From Stenotrophomonas sp. (GTDB lineage Bacteria; Pseudomonadota; Gammaproteobacteria; Xanthomonadales; Xanthomonadaceae), in assembly GCA_003248565.1 (NCBI GenBank), contig QFOV01000065.1, positions 1-20,072 of the forward strand: a stretch of DNA of 20,072 nucleotides, given 5' to 3'. Positions 14,172 through 20,072 of this stretch are shown piece by piece. Position numbers and translations under genes: made by a program. Each line of letters begins with the position of its first letter. Within the stretch, counting starts at the first letter, position 1. The notes under the pieces were generated by a model. It was not told where the DNA came from. It worked only from the letters and a program-made list of their open reading frames with translations, and made no database searches.

Positions 14172-16610
14172 ATGCCACGTTTTCGTCGCTGGCTGCGTTG
14201 GCTGCTGGCCCTCTTTGTCGCCTTCTCCCTGGTCGGCGCAATCGCCATCGGTTCACTCTATTACGTTGTCTCGTCCAAGCTCCCGGACGTGCAGGCGCTG
14301 CGCAATGTCGAGCTGCAGGAGCCAATGTATGTCTATGATAACGAAGGGAAATTGATGGCGGTATTCGGCGAGACCCGCCGTTACCCGGTACAGATGAAGG
14401 ACGTCCCGGAGCGCCTGAAGCAGGCCTTCCTGGCTACCGAGGACGCCCGTTTCTACCAACACGACGGCATCGACTACAAGGGCATTGCCCGTGCCGTGTG
14501 GCTGATCGCGCGCACCGGTTCCAAGGACGGTGTACCCGGCGGATCGACCATCACCCAGCAGGTTGCGCGGCAATTCTTCCTCAGCAGCGAGGTCAGCTAC
14601 ACCCGCAAGTTCGCCGAAATCCTGCTCGCCCGCAAAATCGAGAGCGAACTGAGCAAGGACGAGATCTTCGAGCTGTACCTCAACAAGAGCTTCTTCGGTA
14701 ACCGCGCCTATGGCATCGGCGCCGCCGCCGAGTACTACTACGGCAAGAAGCTGGGTGACCTCGACCTGGACGAAATGGCCTCGCTGGCCGGCATCCCCAA
14801 GTTCCCCTCCAGCGGCAACCCGCTGAGCAACCCCGAGCGCGCACGCCAGCGCCGTGACAACTATGTGCTGCAGCGCATGGCCGACCTGGGCTACGTCAGC
14901 CAGGCCGAGGCCGATGCAGCCAAGTCCGTGGCCATGCATGCCAGCCCGCATGAGCCGCCGGTTCAGGTCTATGCGCCCTACGTGGCCGAGCTGGTGCGCC
15001 AGGAAATGATCGCCAAATACGGCAGCGACGTGCTCAACAAGGGCTACCACGTCACCACCACCATCAATGGCCAGCTGCAGGACGCCGCCAACACGGCGGT
15101 GCGCGATGGCCTGCTCACCTATGACCACCGCCACGGCTGGCACGGCGTCGAACAGCACTTCGACGTCGCTGCCGATGCCGACAGCACCGCATTGGCCCGG
15201 CATATCGCCGGCATCCCGACCCAATCGGGCCTGCAGGCTGCCGTGGTCTCGGCTACCCATGCCGACGGCAGCATCACCGTGGTGCTGGCCGACCGCAGCG
15301 AACTGGTGCTGCCGGTGGCGTCCAGCCGCTGGACCAACCGCAGCCCCGCCAAGCTGGCCACCCGCGGCGACATGATCCGCGTGCGCGCTGGCAGCAAGGA
15401 AGGCGAATGGCTGATCGACCAGATCCCGCGCGGTCAAAGTGCACTGGTCTCGGTGGATGCTGAAAGCGGCGCGTTGCGTGCCCTCGTCGGCGGCTTCAGC
15501 TTTGCCGGCAACAAGTTCAACCGCGCCACCCAGGCACGCCGCCAGCCCGGCTCCAGCTTCAAGCCGTTCATCTATGCGGCCGCCTTCGACAAGGGCTTCA
15601 ACCCGGCCTCGATCGTGCTGGATGCACCGGTGGTATTCCGCGACCGTCGCGGCAAGACCTGGCAGCCGCAGAACGATGGCGGCGGCTTCCGCGGCCCGAT
15701 GCGTCTGCGCGAAGCACTGGTGCAATCACGCAACCTGGTATCCGTGCGCCTGCTCGACAGCATGGGCGTGGACTATGCGCGCAAGTACATCAGCGAATTC
15801 GGCTTCCAGGAAGCCGAGCTGCCGCCGAACCTGTCGATGTCGCTGGGTACCGCCTCGCTGACCCCGTTGTCGGTCGCCCGCGGTTACGCGGTGTTCGCCA
15901 ACGGCGGCTCACGCGTGGACACCTGGGTCGTGGACGAGATCAAGGACCGCGATGGCAACGTGATCTTCAAGGAAAACCCGGCCATGGCCTGCCGCGGCTG
16001 CGGCGGCACCTCGACCGCAGGCGCGGCACCGGTGAGCCAGGTGGTGGACGGCTTCAATTTCGGCGCCGAGGTGGCACCCGCTCCGGTTGCCGCCAAGCCG
16101 GCAGAAGCCAAGCCTGAGGCCATCGAGCCGGCAAAGCCGGTGAACCCGGATGCCCGCACTGCGCCGCGCGCCATCGACGAACGCACCGCCTACCAGCTGG
16201 TCTCGATGATGCGTGACGTGGTCCAGCGCGGCACCGGCACCGCGGCCAAGGTCCTGGGCCGCGAAGACGTGGGCGGCAAGACCGGTTCCACCAATGACCA
16301 CCGCGACGCCTGGTTCTCCGGCTTCGGCGGCCCGCTGGCAACCACCGTGTGGGTCGGCCGCGACGACTTCCGCTCGCTGGGCTACCGCGAATACGGCGGC
16401 AAGGCGGCCCTGCCGATCTGGATCGACTACATGCGCGTTGCGCTGAAGGACGCTCCCATCGCCAGGAACGACCCACCGTCCGGCATGGTGCAGGCGACCA
16501 TCAACGGCGCCACGGAATGGGTCAAGACCGAAGACCTGGATCGCGTGCAGGACTTCGACTTCGGACAGCAGGACCACGCAACCAACGACGCCGCGTTCGA
16601 CATCTTCTGA
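14172..16610 (+). CDS. mrcA: Penicillin-binding protein 1A, bifunctional glycosyltransferase/transpeptidase
   Basis: This 812-aa class A PBP polymerises lipid II and crosslinks peptidoglycan at the inner membrane. It has a membrane anchor (about 10-33) and a GT51 domain with EDARFYQHDGID (Glu90 catalytic), GGSTITQQVARQFFL (123-137) and RKFAEILLARKIE (145-157). A connecting OB-like region (about 290-420) leads to the transpeptidase with PGSSFKP (Ser461, Lys464), SRN (519-521) and KTGS (703-706). Between the SxN and KTG motifs is an insert (about 601-662) with a CxxC pair (C607, C610) and an Ala/Pro/Lys-rich stretch. GGGAC 6-7 bases before the ATG is a weak Shine-Dalgarno. Synteny with the divergent pilM agrees with ponA/mrcA placement in gammaproteobacteria. 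Confidence 0.96.
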   Translation: MPRFRRWLRWLLALFVAFSLVGAIAIGSLYYVVSSKLPDVQALRNVELQEPMYVYDNEGKLMAVFGETRRYPVQMKDVPERLKQAFLATEDARFYQHDGIDYKGIARAVWLIARTGSKDGVPGGSTITQQVARQFFLSSEVSYTRKFAEILLARKIESELSKDEIFELYLNKSFFGNRAYGIGAAAEYYYGKKLGDLDLDEMASLAGIPKFPSSGNPLSNPERARQRRDNYVLQRMADLGYVSQAEADAAKSVAMHASPHEPPVQVYAPYVAELVRQEMIAKYGSDVLNKGYHVTTTINGQLQDAANTAVRDGLLTYDHRHGWHGVEQHFDVAADADSTALARHIAGIPTQSGLQAAVVSATHADGSITVVLADRSELVLPVASSRWTNRSPAKLATRGDMIRVRAGSKEGEWLIDQIPRGQSALVSVDAESGALRALVGGFSFAGNKFNRATQARRQPGSSFKPFIYAAAFDKGFNPASIVLDAPVVFRDRRGKTWQPQNDGGGFRGPMRLREALVQSRNLVSVRLLDSMGVDYARKYISEFGFQEAELPPNLSMSLGTASLTPLSVARGYAVFANGGSRVDTWVVDEIKDRDGNVIFKENPAMACRGCGGTSTAGAAPVSQVVDGFNFGAEVAPAPVAAKPAEAKPEAIEPAKPVNPDARTAPRAIDERTAYQLVSMMRDVVQRGTGTAAKVLGREDVGGKTGSTNDHRDAWFSGFGGPLATTVWVGRDDFRSLGYREYGGKAALPIWIDYMRVALKDAPIARNDPPSGMVQATINGATEWVKTEDLDRVQDFDFGQQDHATNDAAFDIF

Positions 16611-16618
16611 TCAACCCA

Positions 16619-16650
16619 GCAGGCGGCCGGGCGCAAGCCCCGTCGCCTGC
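16619..16650 (+). terminator. Nested hairpin after mrcA (possible terminator)
   Basis: GCAGGCG (16619-16625) pairs with CGCCTGC (16644-16650), enclosing an inner GGGC-GCAA-GCCC hairpin. It starts 8 bases after the mrcA stop but has no T run, so it may be a weak or factor-aided terminator. TACAAT at 16652-16657 right after it could be the -10 of the next gene. Confidence 0.4.
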
Positions 16651-16686
16651 CTACAATCGGGCCAGCAAGCCCAAGGCCAGAGCCCG

Positions 16687-17316
16687 ATGCCGTCAACGCC
16701 ACCGCACTCCCTCCCGCGCAATGCCCGCGAACGGCAATTGATCGCGCAGGAGGCTGCCCGCTTGATCGCCGAAAGCGGCATCCATGACATCGAACACGCC
16801 CGCCGCAAAGCCGCCGCAAGGCTCGGCGTCGCCAGCGAAGCCTTGTGGCCGCGCCTGGGCGAGATCGAGCAGGCGCTGCGCGAGCATCAGTTGCTGTTCG
16901 CCTCCGGCAGCCAACCCGGCGCGCTGCACGAGCGTCGCGAATCTGCAGCGCAGGCCATGCAGTTCCTGCAGGCCTTCCAGCCACGCCTGGCCGGCGCAGT
17001 GCTGAGTGGACTTGCCACCGGCGACAGCCCGGTCATCCTGCACCTGCATTGCGATGATCCCGATGCCGTGCAGCGCTTTCTTCACGAACAGCACATTCCT
17101 GCCGAGGCGCGCACCTGGTCCCTGCGTTTGGCAGGACATTCGTCCAAACAGCACTATCCAGGCTGCGAGTTCGCCGCTGATGGCATCGCCTTCGAACTGG
17201 TCGTGCTGCCCGAGGATGCACTGCGGCAGCCGCCTGTTTCGGCGGACGATGGCAAGCCCCTGCCGCGCGCGACTTTGGCGCAGCTGAAGCAATTGCTGGC
17301 GCAAGAGCAGAGGTAG
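16687..17316 (+). CDS. Uncharacterised 209-aa protein
   Basis: I do not recognise a characterised family. The N-terminal part (about 12-75) is helical and charged (ARERQLIAQEAARLIAESGI, then a run of Ala/Arg-rich helices). This is followed by a compact alpha/beta part with VLSGLATGDSPVILHLHC (104-121), DDPDAVQRFLHEQHIPAE and FELVVLP. The pattern GLATGDSPVILHLHCDD-x-D-x-V-x-x-FL is loosely like a degenerate nucleotidyltransferase fold, but no catalytic pair is certain. There is no signal peptide or membrane helix, so it is probably cytoplasmic. Base composition and codon use look like the neighbours. The Shine-Dalgarno is poor. Its TAG stop (17314-17316) is supplied by the GTAG head of a REP element, so the true ancestral end may have been elsewhere. 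Confidence 0.75.
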   Translation: MPSTPPHSLPRNARERQLIAQEAARLIAESGIHDIEHARRKAAARLGVASEALWPRLGEIEQALREHQLLFASGSQPGALHERRESAAQAMQFLQAFQPRLAGAVLSGLATGDSPVILHLHCDDPDAVQRFLHEQHIPAEARTWSLRLAGHSSKQHYPGCEFAADGIAFELVVLPEDALRQPPVSADDGKPLPRATLAQLKQLLAQEQR

Positions 17317-17380
17317 TGCCGAGCCATGCTCGGCAGGGGCATTCCCGGTAAAGCATCTGCCGAGCATGGCTCGGCACTAC
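17313..17380. repeat. SMAG-like REP inverted dimer, copy 1
   Basis: The left half is GTAG followed by TGCCGAGC-CAT-GCTCGGCA (17313-17335). The right half is its inverted copy ending in CTAC (17358-17380). The halves flank a 22-base spacer. The GTAG head plus 8-bp stem is the known form of Stenotrophomonas SMAG REPs, which are mobilised by REP-associated tyrosine transposases; no such transposase is in this window. The GTAG overlaps the stop codon of the preceding gene. Confidence 0.88.
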
Positions 17381-17400
17381 CGGGCATCCATCCGCGCTTG

Positions 17401-17423
17401 TGGGAGCGGCGCAAGCCGCGACG
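17401..17423. repeat. Short palindromic repeat (GCGGC-GCAA-GCCGC)
   Basis: TGGGAGCGGCGCAAGCCGCG with a 5-bp stem and GCAA loop (17406-17419) resembles the 'GGGAGCGGC...GCCGCGA' intergenic repeats common in Xanthomonadaceae and pseudomonads. It differs from the SMAG-like type around it. Confidence 0.55.
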
Positions 17424-17464
17424 CTGGCAATGCACGAAAAGCCGAAGAAGCTACCCCTCCCCAA

Positions 17465-17493
17465 CCCTCCCCTTGCCTGCGGCAAAGGGAGGG
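17465..17493. repeat. 13-bp near-perfect inverted repeat
   Basis: CCCTCCCCTTGCC pairs with GGCAAAGGGAGGG around a 3-base loop, with one C/A mismatch. It is a third palindrome type in the same intergenic island, directly before REP copy 2. Confidence 0.6.
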
Positions 17494-17496
17494 AGC

Positions 17497-17564
17497 GTAG
17501 TGCCGAGCCATGCTCGGCAGGGGCATTCCCGGTAAAGCCTCTGCCGAGCATGGCTCGGCACTAC
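17497..17564. repeat. SMAG-like REP inverted dimer, copy 2
   Basis: This is the same 68-bp layout as copy 1, GTAG head to CTAC tail, with a single base difference in the spacer (AAAGCC instead of AAAGCA). Start-to-start distance to copy 1 is 184 bases. The near identity suggests recent duplication or gene conversion. Confidence 0.88.
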
Positions 17565-17600
17565 AGGACACCCCTGTTTTTGCAGGAGTGGCGCACAAAC

Positions 17601-17625
17601 AAAAACCCCGCCGGAGCGGGGTTTT
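17601..17625 (-). terminator. Rho-independent terminator of gltA (probably bidirectional)
   Basis: AAAACCCCG (17602-17610) pairs with CGGGGTTTT (17617-17625) around a 6-base loop. On the minus strand it ends in TTTTTG; on the plus strand in TTTTC, so it may also stop transcripts from the 209-aa gene. It lies 38 bases after the gltA stop. Confidence 0.92.
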
Positions 17626-17663
17626 CATCGTGATGGAAGCGGCGCATTGCTGCGCCGTTGCCA

Positions 17664-18938
17664 TTACTTGTAGTCGCGCACGTCGTGGCCGGTGTAGACC
17701 TGGCGCGGACGGCCGATCTTCATTTCCGGATCAACCTGCTGCTCCAGCCAATGCGACACCCAGCCAGCGGTACGGCCCAGGGCGAACATGACCGTGAACA
17801 TCTCGGTCGGGATGTTCAGCGCCTTGTAAATGATGCCGCTGTAGAAGTCGACGTTCGGGTACAGCTTGCGGGCAACGAAGTACTCGTCCTGCAGCGCAGC
17901 CTGCTCCAGCTTGACGGCAACGTCGAGCAGCGGATCCTGCACGCCGAGCTGACCCAGCACCTGCTTGGTCATCTCACCGATGACCTTGGCGCGCGGGTCG
18001 AAGTTCTTGTACACGCGGTGACCGAAGCCCATCAGGCGGAAGCCCGAGGTCTTGTCCTTGGCCTTGACCACGGCGGACTCGACATTGTCGGCCGAACCAA
18101 TCTCTTCCAGCATCTTCAGCACGGCTTCGTTGGCGCCGCCATGTGCCGGGCCCCACAGCGCGGTGACGCCAGCGGCGACCGATGCATACGGGTTGGCGCC
18201 GGTGGAACCGACCAGACGCACGGTCGAGGTCGAGGCGTTCTGCTCGTGGTCGGCATGCAGGATGAACAGCAGGTCCAGTGCCTTGACCACGTCCTTGTTC
18301 AGGTCGTACTTGCCATCGGCCGACTCGAAGGTCTGCTTCAGGAAGCGGCTGACGTAGTCCAGCGAGGTGTCCGGCTTGTTGGCCGGCAGGCCAGCGCCGT
18401 GGCGGTAGATCAGCGCCGACAGGGTCGGCACCTTGGCGATCAGACGCACGGCTGCCTGGCGGCGCTGCTCGGCGTCTTCCAGGTCCAGCGAGGCGTGGTA
18501 CTTGGCCGACAACTGCGCGATCGAGGCAGTCAGGATCGCCATCGGATGTGCGTCCTTGGCGAAGCTGCCGATCAAGGTGTTGATGGATTCATCAACGCCG
18601 GCTTCAGCGGTCAATTCGGCTTCGAAAGCCTTCAGCTGGTCGGCGCTCGGACGATCGCCATTGATCAGCAGGTAAGCCACTTCGACGAAGCTGGACTTGG
18701 CGGCCAGCTGCTCGATCGGATAGCCGCGATACAACAGCACGCCGTTGTCGCCATCGATGTAGGTGATGGCCGACTTGCAGCTGGCGGTGGCGGTGTAGCC
18801 CGAGTCGTAGGTGAAGAGACCGGTTTCCTTGGTCAGCTTCGAGATATCGACACAGTTATTGCCCAGTACGGGTTTGACGACAGGCAGAACGACCGACTTT
18901 TCGCCGGCGTTGAGCGTGACCTGATCAAGATCGGACAC
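17664..18938 (-). CDS. gltA: Citrate synthase
   Basis: This 424-aa cytoplasmic enzyme condenses acetyl-CoA and oxaloacetate to citrate, the entry step of the TCA cycle. Catalytic residues fit the E. coli enzyme with an offset of two: His266 in WGPAHGGANE, His307 in GFGHRVYKN and Asp364 in NVDFYSG. The substrate-binding LHADHEQNAS (227-236) is also present. Length and N-terminal beta domain are those of type II, hexameric, NADH-sensitive citrate synthases of Gram-negative bacteria. Translation starts at a GTG (18938); GAGGAG lies 8 bases before it. The gene stands alone between its terminator and the rpmE2 terminator, with a leader that can form two hairpins. Confidence 0.97.
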   Translation of the reverse strand: MSDLDQVTLNAGEKSVVLPVVKPVLGNNCVDISKLTKETGLFTYDSGYTATASCKSAITYIDGDNGVLLYRGYPIEQLAAKSSFVEVAYLLINGDRPSADQLKAFEAELTAEAGVDESINTLIGSFAKDAHPMAILTASIAQLSAKYHASLDLEDAEQRRQAAVRLIAKVPTLSALIYRHGAGLPANKPDTSLDYVSRFLKQTFESADGKYDLNKDVVKALDLLFILHADHEQNASTSTVRLVGSTGANPYASVAAGVTALWGPAHGGANEAVLKMLEEIGSADNVESAVVKAKDKTSGFRLMGFGHRVYKNFDPRAKVIGEMTKQVLGQLGVQDPLLDVAVKLEQAALQDEYFVARKLYPNVDFYSGIIYKALNIPTEMFTVMFALGRTAGWVSHWLEQQVDPEMKIGRPRQVYTGHDVRDYK

Positions 18939-18961
18939 AGTGTGCGCTCCTCAAGTGGAAG

Positions 18962-19026
18962 GCGCCTGTCCTGACAAAAGGGGTGCGGGCAGGCGCGTGA
19001 AGGAATTCCGCAGTTTTCCACTGCGG
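18962..19026 (-). promoter_or_regulatory. gltA leader with two possible hairpins
   Basis: In the stretch before gltA, CCGCAGT (19008-19014) pairs with ACTGCGG (19020-19026) around 5 bases. Nearer the gene, GCGCCTG (18962-18968) pairs with CAGGCGC (18990-18996) around 21 bases. The second stem ends a few bases before the Shine-Dalgarno. A regulatory function is inference only. Confidence 0.35.
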
Positions 19027-19034
19027 TTCCGACG

Positions 19035-19040
19035 ATTATC
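19035..19040 (-). promoter_or_regulatory. Candidate -10 box for gltA
   Basis: GATAAT on the minus strand lies about 97 bases before the gltA GTG. A second candidate, TATAAG, is at 19076-19081. Neither has a good -35 at the usual distance. Confidence 0.35.
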
Positions 19041-19159
19041 GCACAGCAGCATTTGCAGTTTGCGAAGACAAAAGTCTTATAGCCGGAGTTTCCGCGCGAC
19101 ACAGCGTCGCACTGGCACAACCGCCCGATTCCGCAAGGGTTCAGCCGTACGACACACAA

Positions 19160-19194
19160 GACAAAACAACGGCCGCGCAGGGCGCGGCCGTTGT
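19160..19194 (-). terminator. Rho-independent terminator of rpmE2
   Basis: A perfect 12-bp stem pairs 19167-19178 with 19182-19193 around a 3-base loop. It is followed on the minus strand by TTTTGTCTTG. It lies 23 bases after the rpmE2 stop. Confidence 0.9.
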
Positions 19195-19216
19195 CTGTGC
19201 AGCAACAACAGTTCGG

Positions 19217-19459
19217 TTAGCGCGCGTAGCGCTTCTGGAACTTGTCGATGCGGCCGCTGGTATCGATAACCTTGTGCTTGCCCGTGTAGAACGGGTGCGA
19301 AGCCGAGGAAATTTCAACCTTGACGAGCGGATACTCTTCGCCGTCTTCCCACTTGACCGTTTCCTTGGAGGACATGGTCGAACGGGTCAGGAACTTGAAA
19401 TCAGAGGTCACGTCGTGGAAAACGACGTTGTGGTAATCAGGATGGATATCGGCCTTCAT
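19217..19459 (-). CDS. rpmE2: 50S ribosomal protein L31, type B
   Basis: The 80-aa protein starting at ATG 19459 (MKADIHPDYHNVVFHDVTSD) is a full-length L31 of the large ribosomal subunit. It contains SSASHPFYTGK and the C-terminal FQKRY. It has no cysteine, so it is the zinc-independent C-minus type (RpmE2/YkgM). In many bacteria this paralogue replaces zinc-binding L31 when zinc is scarce under Zur control; in Xanthomonadaceae it may be the only L31. The frame is open upstream to 19579, but those residues fall in the intergenic region and preceding gene and are not part of L31. The Shine-Dalgarno is weak. It has its own promoter and terminator. Confidence 0.96.
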   Translation of the reverse strand: MKADIHPDYHNVVFHDVTSDFKFLTRSTMSSKETVKWEDGEEYPLVKVEISSASHPFYTGKHKVIDTSGRIDKFQKRYAR

Positions 19460-19495
19460 GGGCTCGCACCGTGTGGGCTGGTGGTCAAGACCGCC

Positions 19496-19525
19496 ATTAT
19501 AAGCACGGCTTGCCGCAACAGGCAA
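19496..19525 (-). promoter_or_regulatory. Predicted promoter of rpmE2
   Basis: On the minus strand a perfect TATAAT (19501-19496) is preceded by TTGCCT with an 18-base spacer. The start would lie near 19489, about 30 bases before the rpmE2 ATG. The whole promoter is inside an inverted repeat (19500-19535). Confidence 0.6.
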
Positions 19526-19535
19526 GTCGTGCTTA
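19500..19535 (-). terminator. Long inverted repeat after the nucleoside hydrolase gene (terminator and/or operator)
   Basis: TAAGCACG-G-CTTGCC pairs with GGCAAG-T-CGTGCTTA: 14 Watson-Crick pairs plus one G/T, with a 6-base loop. It begins 21 bases after the hydrolase stop, where a terminator is expected, but it lacks a real T run and overlaps the rpmE2 -35/-10 region. Confidence 0.6.
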
Positions 19536-19556
19536 CTGAACCATTCCCCGGGGCCA

Positions 19557-20072
19557 TTACTGGCCCAGCAGCGCCCCACGCACCTGGGCCTCGAAGCGGG
19601 CCTGGTCGTAGCCGATCAGCAGCGCCGTATTGTCCGCCACACCGGTCTGGCGGTTCCAGTCGACGATGGTGGCACCACGGGTACGGGTGCCGGTCAGTTC
19701 GATCGACAGCGGCCGTTGCTCAACCACCTTGCCGCCCTCCGGCTGCAGCGCCCAGGCCATCGCCAGCGCATCGGCGGCATACCAGCGCTCACCGCGGCTG
19801 TCTTCCGACCACAGCCGGGTCTGGCGTGAGATCAGTTCGTAGAAACGCGCCTTGTCGGTATCTGCAGCAAGCCACTGTTCGACATCACGGTGCAGCAGGC
19901 CGTGGGCGATGGTGGCCTCCCAGTCCGCGACTTCGATGAACGGGAACGAGGTGAAGACGATATGCGCCGATTCCGGATCGAAGGCGATATTGAACTCGGC
20001 GGCCGGGGTGATGTTGCCATGGCCGGTGATCGCGCCGCCCATCACCACGAAGCGCTTCACGCGCTGCGGCAG
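19557..20072 (-). CDS. Nucleoside hydrolase (IU-NH superfamily), C-terminal part
   Basis: The frame is open to the right edge (172 codons, last residue Gln), so the N-terminal half is missing. It begins LPQRVKRFVVMGGAITGHGN, then TPAAEFNIAFDPESAHIVF. This matches the MGGA...GN...AEFN...DPE.A.IVF block of inosine-uridine type hydrolases, which split nucleosides into base and ribose and bind Ca2+. The end has TRTRGATIVDW and a final helix, as in the family. Where the E. coli type has His-Asp (HDPLAVA), this protein has AADALAMA: the Asp is kept, the His is not. Substrate preference cannot be read from this part. The catalytic N-terminal Asp cluster lies outside the window. Confidence 0.88.
   Translation of the reverse strand: MPQRVKRFVVMGGAITGHGNITPAAEFNIAFDPESAHIVFTSFPFIEVADWEATIAHGLLHRDVEQWLAADTDKARFYELISRQTRLWSEDSRGERWYAADALAMAWALQPEGGKVVEQRPLSIELTGTRTRGATIVDWNRQTGVADNTALLIGYDQARFEAQVRGALLGQ

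Larger units (their letters stand above)
17317..17663. other. Repeat-rich intergenic island between the 209-aa gene and gltA
   Basis: This 347-base stretch holds no credible gene. It contains two SMAG-like inverted dimers, two other palindromes and the gltA terminator. The flanking genes converge on it, the usual location for REP elements. Confidence 0.8.

Noticed and set aside
14253..15725. 490-codon open frame on the minus strand opposite mrcA
   Set aside because: It is a complementary-strand shadow of PBP1A with biased Val/Gly/Ala/His composition. The mrcA motifs are unambiguous.
17658..18974. 438-codon open frame on the plus strand opposite gltA
   Set aside because: It covers the whole citrate synthase gene in antisense, has no recognisable domain or ribosome site, and would run through the gltA terminator.
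19460..19579. Upstream extension of the L31 frame (40 extra residues)
   Set aside because: It crosses the promoter and inverted repeat and the end of the hydrolase gene. L31 proteins start at MKADIHP.

Overview
The window looks like a piece of chromosome from a high-GC gammaproteobacterium of the Xanthomonadaceae (Lysobacteraceae), most likely Stenotrophomonas. The gene order supports this: pilMNOPQ divergent from a class A penicillin-binding protein, followed by a moxR/bat-type operon. So do the GTAG-headed palindromic repeats, which resemble the SMAG REP elements described in Stenotrophomonas maltophilia. Most of the window is conserved core chromosome. I see no prophage, insertion sequence, CRISPR array, tRNA or rRNA.

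Layout, left to right: the 5' part of transketolase (minus, cut by the left edge); a hairpin terminator; a DAACS-family sodium:dicarboxylate/amino-acid symporter (minus); then a minus-strand operon read as moxR - DUF58 - DUF4381 - batA - batB/TPR - batD (8923 down to 2055). This operon encodes a MoxR AAA+ ATPase with von Willebrand A (vWA) membrane proteins and is joined by ATGA and TGATG stop/start overlaps. Next comes the type IV pilus assembly operon pilM-N-O-P-Q (13957 down to 9025, minus) with its own promoter and terminator. It is divergent from mrcA (PBP1A, plus), which is followed by a 209-aa uncharacterised gene (plus). A repeat-filled intergenic island with two near-identical 68-bp inverted REP dimers (17317-17663) separates that gene from gltA (citrate synthase, minus). 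The window ends with rpmE2 (ribosomal protein L31 type B, minus) and the 3' part of a nucleoside hydrolase gene (minus, cut by the right edge).

How the genes work together: PilM (cytoplasmic actin-like), PilN and PilO (inner membrane), PilP (lipoprotein) and PilQ (outer-membrane secretin) form the envelope-spanning alignment and secretin complex of type IV pili. The Bat operon is thought to make a MoxR-driven chaperone-like complex of membrane vWA proteins linked to stress tolerance. Transketolase, citrate synthase, L31 and PBP1A are housekeeping functions.

The most notable observation is that batA and batB are each interrupted by a short deletion plus frameshift, at 5719-5733 and 5416-5440. 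In both, the N- and C-terminal halves remain clearly recognisable in different frames. This is either real operon decay or a sequence/assembly error. Other points of interest: the symporter lacks several residues of the sodium-3 site known from GltPh; a perfect 17-bp dyad sits at the predicted start of the pil transcript; a REP element supplies the stop codon of the 209-aa gene; and the rpmE2 promoter lies inside a long inverted repeat. I found no convincing wholly new system.
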